Shown here piece after piece: positions 57,166 through 64,000 of a stretch of DNA of 64,000 nt (position 1 is the first letter of the stretch; each line of letters opens with the position of its first letter). Below the pieces are notes generated by a model. That model was not told where the DNA came from and did no database searches. It saw only the letters and a program-made list of their open reading frames with translations. This DNA comes from Hysterium pulicare CBS 123377. Taxonomy: Eukaryota > Ascomycota > Dothideomycetes > Hysteriales > Hysteriaceae. The position numbers and the translations under genes were made by a program. The stretch is from NCBI GenBank assembly GCA_000467715.1, contig AJFK01000465.1:1-64000 (forward strand). The letters run 5' to 3'.

Positions 57166-57971
57166 TTGAACGTTCTAATGCAGTGAGTACAATGGCCAGT
57201 ATGTGAAATATTTGCAACGACAGCAGTATAGACTAATCGGTACAGGCTAATGAACGACTTCAGAGCAAGTGGCATGAGTAGTCAACGTAGAGAACAACAG
57301 TTGGGCAACAATTACATGGCGTTGAGCGACGATCACTCAACGCGCAAGCACGCGGCGAGGGTCATAGCTCGGAAGGACTTGTCAGCCTGTCGTCGCCAAT
57401 CCTGATAGCTTCATATCTCATCTGGCCCGCTGGTTGACTCTTCCATCTTCCGCGTCTTTTTCACTTTTGCGCACAATACCTGTAGTCCGCTGGTTCAATA
57501 TTCAATATGACGGCTGTGTGGCTTCTGTCACCCAATTAGGTCTTGCTCTCCGTGGTTCAGCATCCCTCACATATACGCGCTTGCGGCCATGGTGATCTCG
57601 TGGCTGTTTGGCCCCCGCTCATCTACCTGTGCAGTGTGGAACAATGCCTCTCATGATGACAATACGTTCACCAGCTGAACCAATTGCTGTCAATCCTACA
57701 TTCTACCCCACTCCGCGTTTCTGGCTGACTCCGCTTATCTGACTGTCGACTTGCTGCAGCCTAACTCACATGGCAGACCGAACATCTACTCACTTCAGCT
57801 CGCAGCCCTCCTGCATAGCCTTACCTTTTTATCTTGAAGCCTGAATCCGCCGTTTCCTTTAAATCTTCTATCATTTTACATGATCAATGCATTCCTCGTC
57901 CAACTTTCCTCACATCTGAGACCGTTATATCTTCCGCTTTAGGTAGCAGATCAATCTCCACAGTCTACGAA
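57166..57971. promoter_or_regulatory. Shared divergent promoter region
   Basis: About 800 bp between divergent start codons at 57165 and 57972. The plus-strand side is pyrimidine-rich. No gene or named motif is recognised. Confidence 0.4.
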
Positions 57972-59331
57972 ATGGATAACCTCGAATTTTTGGGCGACTT
58001 TGCGACCCAGAATGCTACGCTTATGGTAATCACTCCCGATGGATTAATTTTTAATATCGAGCATCTTAGCATAGCTATCATTGGAGCAAAATGCCCTCTT
58101 CTTGCACTATCCTTCGAACACGGCGTTTCCGGCATTCCCAAGGGCAGCATAGAAGCTACATCCAAGAGCCTTGTCGTCTGCTTCCTCCGGTTCTTGTACC
58201 AGGGCGATTATCTCATCTACGACCGCCTCGGACAAATGCCCTGTTCATTACTCATCCACGCAGAGCTATGTAGGATGGCCGAGAATTACGAACTCCCAGA
58301 GCTCCAGGTTGCTGCCCATGCGAACATCATCCGTGAGACGGAATTCTCATGCAGTCAGCCGACACCACCTATCGATTTGTGTGCAGCAATCCGCTTCATC
58401 TACGAATATCTGGCAGACCAGAGACCGCTCATAGAAACCATCCTGAATTATTGTGTTTACGCCTTCCAGTACCATGGCCTCGGAAACAACCCAGATTTCC
58501 GACAGGTTGCATACGATCTTCGGTCATTCCATCGGGAGCTGTGCCGAACGAACTTCGAACGTGGATTTGAAGACGAAGGTACGTTATCCCTCGCAGCTTC
58601 GCTAGACGGATAAACTCACACCAATGTTAGGAGCCGTCGAAATTGTCTGCCTTCCCGTATGCCGTCCAAATCCTCACTCCGACGCAGAATTCGAGCAACG
58701 TGCCCTCGGTGACTTCCTCTTCGAGTTGTGGTGTGATTCAGAGGATCCGCAGTCCGACGCCGATAATGTGCATAGGGATGTTCGTGAGCGCAAACGAAGG
58801 AGAATGTATGCTGAAGCTGGTTTTACACTGGTGCACAGGCCGAAGAATGGAAGGAAGATGCTGGCAATCGACGAAGGAGAATCGTCAAGCGATGAAATTC
58901 AAGGTTTCACAGTTGTCCATCGTCTCAAGCCAGCAGCCACTCGCCCGAAGGGCAGCTCATCGGGAGATATGTCGTCTGCATCCGAGTCCGATTCCGAAGC
59001 CTACAGCGATATTGAAGCCTCAATCAAGACCGAAAAGTGTGAACGTCTCGAGGATTCATTCATCACTATCAAACCTGCTCCCAACAAGCAGGAGGAGCAG
59101 CAAACAGATCTGGAACTCAAGAAGGATCCATTCACCGAGGAAGCCGCAATCGAGGCCGAGTGCGCGGAGGTGGAGAGTCTTCTTATTGATATGTTCGATC
59201 GCTCTCCTCTAATCAAGCAGGAAGTCGACGATTGTGCTATCGATGAGTCGGAAGTGCAGAATATTGGTACGGACAAGAGTTTTGATGGAGAAAGCTGGGA
59301 GTCTGATTGGTCCCTTGTCGATGGACCATAA
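57972..59331 (+). CDS. BTB-like domain protein with acidic Ser-rich tail
   Basis: Two exons (57972-58578, 58631-59331) give 435 residues. The N-terminal 200 residues read as a fungal BTB/POZ-like domain: LMVITPDGLIFNIEHLSIA, then KCPLLALSF, FLRFLYQGDYLIYD and ELCRMAENYELPEL with the following helices. This arrangement is common in large Pezizomycotina families. After the intron there is a basic RERKRRR stretch, and the motif GFTLVHRPK recurs as GFTVVHRLK about 30 residues later, each followed by an acidic Ser segment. The C terminus is Glu/Asp/Ser-rich with three IKTE/IKQE-type short motifs resembling sumoylation sites. The start is the ATG at 57972, because the upstream in-frame extension lacks an ATG. 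Confidence 0.8.
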
Positions 59332-60359
59332 CTTCTTATCTTTAACGCAGCTAGAATGAGCTGCACACGGCATAACTGCTGCTCAAGACAAGGCTAAGAC
59401 CAGTATCAATGATGAGTTTTCAAAAAGGGGCTTAGTCCAATTTCTCAGCCAATTTCAGGCTCCAGTCATGATGAAATTTACGACGATAATGTTTCCGGCG
59501 TTTTTGATCTTATATAGGCGCATCAAAGATTCGTGGTATGGGGGCGGTGGCGTCTAGGAACGGAAAGAAAACTGGATACAAAGCAGGCTCAAGGAGAGGA
59601 AAAGAGGACCTGCGAAAACCTAGATGTTTAAAAAGCCGAATTCCTAATCTCATTCATGATTTCCGTGCTTGAACCTTCAACTCGAGGGCAATCCTACATA
59701 GGGTCTTCACGTACTACATACAGCAACTCAAACTCCCCCACCTCAGTACATTTCAATCATCCCCAATCAGTCCCCTTCACCAATTCCACACCTTCCCTAT
59801 CCCTTTCCACCCTTCCCATACCTAATCCTACATAAAGTTTCCTTCGCACCACCTCCTTACCCCTCCCTCCTTATCCATCGCTCCAATAGCGTGAACCTGC
59901 GTAGCTGAGGTGGGGTAGATCTCACACTAGCCATGCATGCTATTGCCCTTGCGTTCGCCCTTTTTCACCACATTCAACAGTTTTCCACTCTTCCTACCGG
60001 AATAGGAAATGTCGGTTTTTGGCGAGGAATGGGGGGTTGCTTGATGGGGTTAGGCTTGATGCAATATGGATTTGGTTGGAGAAACTTTAAGAATTGTTGG
60101 GTTTGGATTGGGGCTCTGGGTCACGGGGTGGGTTGTGAGATAGAGGATTGGGATGGAGATGGTTGAGAAATGTGAGAAGATTTAGGGGTGGCTTGGTGAG
60201 AATGATTTGGACAGCAGTGAGGCACGGCGATGTGTCCGCATATTCGTGTGGGAATCATTCCTCTTTGCGTTCTTTCCACCTAAGTCCAACCTTCACCCGA
60301 ATTATGATCAAATCAAATCTCTCACTCTATCCAATCTTCTAGATACTGTTCCAACCCAT
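59332..60359. other. Convergent intergenic region, no gene seen
   Basis: About 1 kb between converging genes. It includes C-rich and G-rich tracts near 59750-59850 and 60000-60180. Short frames are not convincing. Confidence 0.45.
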
Positions 60360-61298
60360 TCAACTCTCACACATAACACTCCTAACCCATTCCCCAAACC
60401 CCTCCTCAACACTCCTACTAAACCCAACCCAAAACGCCATCGTCTCACTAACCGGCGGCGGGCAATGTTCAACGACCGCGTTCACATCCACATCCTTCAA
60501 CCCCTTTATCCGCATCAACTGCTCCACCCACTGTAAATCAAGGCCCAACCAATCCTTCCCCTTCCCTTCCCTCGCCATGCCCGAAACCTCAAAGTCCGCT
60601 TTCGAAATAAGCGCCACACCATCCCACCCCTCAGGCCCTGGTTTTCCAGCCACGACGTTCAAAACGAGGTAGGAGAGACGCCGGAGACCCGAGGAAGGAG
60701 AAGCAAGATACTCGGTCGCGGTATCCCATTCACAACGATCGAATTCCTTGGTATATGGCAGTGCTCGTTTGGTTAATTCAACACTTCTGACATAACTCCG
60801 GGATAGGGGTGTTAGGTCGCTTAGAAACGGTACTATGGCCTCGATGGCGGTCGAGAAGGAGAAAGTGTAGTAGCTGTACAGCACTTTTGCTGCCTCGGCA
60901 TGTATCTGCCGGTTCAGGAGCATGAGAGAGGGGATGGTGTATGCGAGATGCCATGTATCTGGGGAGACTAGCACTTTATATGTTGTTTGCACTGTCGCGG
61001 CGCGGAAGCGTCCACTGCGAATGCTATATTTAGTTCGTAGTGTGCTGCGTTGTGAACCCGTGGGCTGGATGAAGGGTTCAATTGTTCGGATCCAGAGCGT
61101 GCGGGCATCTAAGGCATCAAAAGGAGAGGCTGTGGACTCATAGGAGTGGTGGTTGGAGGCTATGAGGTTGCGAACGTTGGGTGAGTGCGTTGAGGAGCGG
61201 GTCGTGGTTGGGAGGAGTAAGTGTTCATAGATTATCAGGCGGATTTCGGCGGGGAGGCGGAGGAGAGGGGAGGGATTGGGTTCTAATAAGTTCGACAT
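60360..61298 (-). CDS. F-box-like fungal protein (LRLPAEIRLIIYEHLL type)
   Basis: A single exon gives 312 residues. The N-terminal motif LLRLPAEIRLIIYEHLLLP is typical of a very large Pezizomycotina family with an F-box-like helix. It is followed by a conserved middle part containing SLMLLNRQIHAEAAKVLYS (the NRQIxxEA motif) and a C-terminal alpha/beta region. Such proteins may recruit substrates to SCF-type ligases, but most members are uncharacterised. No transmembrane or catalytic features are seen. The ATG at 61298 is the first in frame and sits directly before the motif. Confidence 0.82.
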   Translation of the reverse strand: MSNLLEPNPSPLLRLPAEIRLIIYEHLLLPTTTRSSTHSPNVRNLIASNHHSYESTASPFDALDARTLWIRTIEPFIQPTGSQRSTLRTKYSIRSGRFRAATVQTTYKVLVSPDTWHLAYTIPSLMLLNRQIHAEAAKVLYSYYTFSFSTAIEAIVPFLSDLTPLSRSYVRSVELTKRALPYTKEFDRCEWDTATEYLASPSSGLRRLSYLVLNVVAGKPGPEGWDGVALISKADFEVSGMAREGKGKDWLGLDLQWVEQLMRIKGLKDVDVNAVVEHCPPPVSETMAFWVGFSRSVEEGFGEWVRSVMCES

Positions 61299-62784
61299 TG
61301 TTTGAGGGGCTTGAGTTTAGAGGAAATCCGAGTGGTGGGAGTAGGTTTTGTGAAGCCTGAGCTTAGATGGACAGGAAGTGAATGATGTAGGAAGCGATTG
61401 AAAGCTTCCCTCAGATCTCCAAATTCGAATATGGCAGAATTATGGATTATCTTTTTGCTTTGAAGATTGGGGTTTCCATAAAGAACAAGCAATTAAGAGA
61501 AAGGGTTCGCGCAACATGGCCAAAATGCGGGTGCTCAAATATAGTTATACAAAGTAATCGGGCCATCAAGGTGCTGAATCACTCGCATCATTCCGATAAG
61601 AGATTCCTGCACAATATCCTGCCACCATTCCATCCCGAGGTTAGATGATAGGCGTGTCATGCAGTAGCGCACCACTCAATTGGTGACATCAGCCGGTGCT
61701 ATTATATATAACATTCGGCTTCGCAGCGGTGAGACTCGGTAATCGCAATAATAAGCAAGCCGGGAAGAATGATATGAGGAGTAGATTTTGTGAACAAGCC
61801 AGACTCAGGCGACCCACAGTGAGTAGGAATTCATTGCTGAAGAGGTGCCGGAGCTAAGACTTGTTGATCGAGGAAATTTATGGATCGCATTCTTGCCTTG
61901 ATGGGCGGGAGTAAGAGAAGTATTATACCCAAGCTGCAAGGCGAAGTCTGAGCAATGCACAGTTTTGTCTTTTGCCTCTATTCTGTCCGCAAGCTGGGTT
62001 CCAATCCGGAATTAAGTCATTAGTCCACATTTTAAGTGAGAGCTCAACCAATTAAAGATGTATTTGAAGAGCGAATATGAAGACGTTCCTAAAAAGTGGC
62101 AGTAATACAGGTAAGGGGATGTAGTCGACCTTAGCACTGACAAGAGTATTTCTCCAGGCTCAGCACTGCATGCAGTAGCATCATACTTCACTTTTCACCA
62201 TTTCACAGACCAAAAACATCCACTTTCAACAATTTCCATAGTAAAGTAACTAAGCTTTCAGCTCAAAATCGCCTGAATCCCTCCTCCTCCCAAATCAATC
62301 ACTCAACAACTCAATCTGTTGCAAGTCCCAGATTTTCTTCCCGAAAAGAAAGCAAAGAACTAACTCGCCACTGATGAATTCAAGCCATGACCCTTAGCCC
62401 TACCCACCCAGAAGAAGCAGCTACGTAACTAGCTAGCTAAATAACAAAACAAAACTGAATGGAAAACGCACATAAACTAACAGCAGAGCAATTTTTTAGG
62501 GGTTAGGCCCACCCCACCACCTGTGAACCCGAAATTGATGTTTGCAATAGAACAAGGCTTCCATGAGTGAAAGAAGGAGGGAAGGGAAATGAGAGTCAGA
62601 ATTTGATGAGAGAGGAGTGAAGAGACATGCCCAACCCAGAGAGAAAGGTGGCCTTCCGTTCATAATACAAGTTCTCTTTTGGTTTAGATAAAGAATTCAA
62701 GGAGAGAGACAAATGCTTCTTAATATATTAGTGCTCATCTTGCCATGAGCCTGCCTCCCGAAATCACTCGAGCGTCTCAAGTCT
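61299..62784. other. Intergenic region, no gene seen
   Basis: About 1.5 kb holds the F-box gene promoter and the 3' UTR of Def1. Mostly AT-rich single-copy sequence. No gene, tRNA or repeat was recognised. Confidence 0.45.
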
Positions 62785-64000
62785 TTAATGTTGACCTCCG
62801 TAATTTGTGCCCCATCCGCCACGATTGTAACTGCCATATCCTCCACCACCAAATCCTCCATAGCCGCCGCCATAGCCTCCGCTCTGATGGCTTCCAGCAC
62901 CTTGGTGGCCAAGTCCTCCCAGGCCTCCATACTGATTTCCTTGGCCACCTTGTAGCTGATTCAAATGGCTGGGGTAGCCGCCAAAACCTTGTTGGTGAGA
63001 CTGCGGGGGAGGTAGACCCGATTGACCGCCCTGACCGGGGGTAGTGTTCGTTGCGGAGCCAGGACGGCCGGGTTGTCCAAGAGCCGAAGGACTAGGGCCA
63101 CCACCGCTCTTCGAATCGCCAAAGGGCTTCAATGAATCCTCAGATGCGCCTTGTTGACCTCCTTGTTGTTGGCCGTAAGATGAGTTCTGGTTAGGGTAAC
63201 CACTTTGCGTGCGTCCGAACATTTCTGGAAGTCCTCCGAAACCTCCAGTAGCACTTGCGTTATGCTGACTCTGAGAAGGCTGCGCAGATCCCGACCTGCC
63301 ATAGTCGCCAAGACCCCCTCCTAGAGCGGTATCTCGTCCATGCATCGAGGTTTGGCCAAATCCACTAGCATTCGCGGGGGACGAGGAGTGCTGATCGAAC
63401 GAAGTCTGCGGGGACATACCGTATCCGTGATGGGGTTGACCGTACATTCCCTTTCCACCAAACCCGCCATAACCCCCTTGTCCGTAGTTGCCGAACTGGC
63501 TCATGTAGTTCGCATAATAAGGACTGCCGCCATAGTATGGGTGGTTGTAGGGATAGCCACCATGTCCCGGTTGGGCAGGAGGTTGGTGCATTTGCTGCCC
63601 TTGTTGTGACGCGGGCCCTGCTGGGTGTTGTCCTCCCAATGCTGGGTTTGGTGTAGTGTGCCCACTATTTTGAGCCTCACCATACCGACTTGGTGCCTGA
63701 CAATAAGTGTTAGACGGGTTTCTATTAAGTAGCGAATAGATAGTAGATTTAGATAGTGAGCGCGGAAAATCTTTCGCGTATTCTCCATTACTGAGTGTTC
63801 TTACCTGTTGCTGCTGGCTCGGGAATGATGAGTCGTTGGGTGCCGATCCAAAAGCACTGCCAGTTCTTTGCTGAGAGGAGCCCGCTTCTTGCTGGGTGGC
63901 GGTGTTTTGTTGACTGAAGTTTTGATAGTAGTTTTGATACGCATTTCTCTGTTGGTCTGAAGTGAAATATTGGGAAGCATAATTGTCGGGGGCAGATGAG
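62785..64000 (-). CDS. DEF1: RNA polymerase II degradation factor Def1 (5' part outside window)
   Basis: Two exons are visible: 63805 to the window edge and 62785-63696, separated by a 108 bp intron (GTAAGA donor, GTCAG acceptor). The visible part is the Gln/Gly/Tyr/Asn-rich C-terminal region, with blocks typical of fungal Def1: NYASQYFTSDQQRNAYQNYY, YANYMSQFGNYGQGGYGG, GGGLGDYGRSGSAQPSQSQ, PSPSALGQPGRPGSATN and YPSHLNQLQGGQGNQYGG. The protein ends in GGYG/GGYGG and NYGGQH repeats. The expected N-terminal CUE domain lies beyond position 64000. Def1 promotes ubiquitination and proteasomal removal of stalled RNA polymerase II (yeast knowledge). The assignment rests on remembered family blocks in a low-complexity region, so it is good but not certain. 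Confidence 0.78.
   Translation of the reverse strand, partial: SSAPDNYASQYFTSDQQRNAYQNYYQNFSQQNTATQQEAGSSQQRTGSAFGSAPNDSSFPSQQQQVRTLSNGEYAKDFPRSLSKSTIYSLLNRNPSNTYCQAPSRYGEAQNSGHTTPNPALGGQHPAGPASQQGQQMHQPPAQPGHGGYPYNHPYYGGSPYYANYMSQFGNYGQGGYGGFGGKGMYGQPHHGYGMSPQTSFDQHSSSPANASGFGQTSMHGRDTALGGGLGDYGRSGSAQPSQSQHNASATGGFGGLPEMFGRTQSGYPNQNSSYGQQQGGQQGASEDSLKPFGDSKSGGGPSPSALGQPGRPGSATNTTPGQGGQSGLPPPQSHQQGFGGYPSHLNQLQGGQGNQYGGLGGLGHQGAGSHQSGGYGGGYGGFGGGGYGSYNRGGWGTNYGGQH

Overview
The window is ordinary, gene-dense nuclear DNA of a filamentous ascomycete (Pezizomycotina). The inventory suggests Leotiomycetes, but that placement is an inference. The evidence is 50-70 bp introns with GTAAGT-like donors, CTAAC/CTGAC-like branch points and YAG acceptors, closely packed genes on both strands, and fungal families such as Def1, seipin, DPR-motif proteins and a VNX1-type antiporter. 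Exon boundaries were assigned by eye from splice signals. In every complete multi-exon model the summed exon length is a multiple of three.

Layout. 0-1.1 kb: 5' part of a seipin gene (minus). 1.2-3.4 kb: a degraded accessory patch with diverged repeats, a His-Me-finger endonuclease-like gene and a broken gene fragment. 3.7-4.6 kb: a small secreted Ala/Lys/Asn-rich protein. 6.1-13 kb: ETF-ubiquinone oxidoreductase, a two-RRM SR protein and an SDR enzyme (all plus). 13-23 kb: a transferrin-receptor-like M28 protein (plus), then a RING ubiquitin ligase and a VNX1-like antiporter (minus). 23.6-30.6 kb: proteasome ATPase Rpt6 (plus), then a DPR-repeat protein, class II aldolase and mitochondrial ribosomal protein bL9m (minus). 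30.9-38.5 kb: a membrane-anchored ubiquitin protease, a Gfo/Idh/MocA protein and a conserved unknown (plus). 38.9-48.3 kb: kelch protein, mitochondrial ABC1/ADCK protein, Baeyer-Villiger-type monooxygenase and a Myb/SAP-like protein (minus). 49.8-53.4 kb: a tail-region membrane protein (plus) and an S6K-like AGC kinase (minus). 54.5-57.2 kb: small poorly known genes, two of them rebuilt here from splice sites. 58-61.3 kb: a BTB-like protein (plus) and an F-box-like protein (minus). 62.8-64 kb: the 3' part of Def1 (minus), cut by the window edge.

There is no operon-like or biosynthetic cluster. Recurring themes are ubiquitin and protein turnover (RING ligase, USP protease, Rpt6, Def1, Tre-like adaptor), mitochondrial function (ETF-QO, bL9m, ADCK kinase, outer-membrane-like USP) and vacuole or lipid-droplet biology. 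I see no clear new multi-gene system. The points most worth a second look are the exon-as-repeat DPR gene, the microexons in the SR-protein and aldolase genes, the repeat-flanked endonuclease-like gene near 2 kb, and two small genes that single-ORF scans miss (54560-55278 and 56750-57165).
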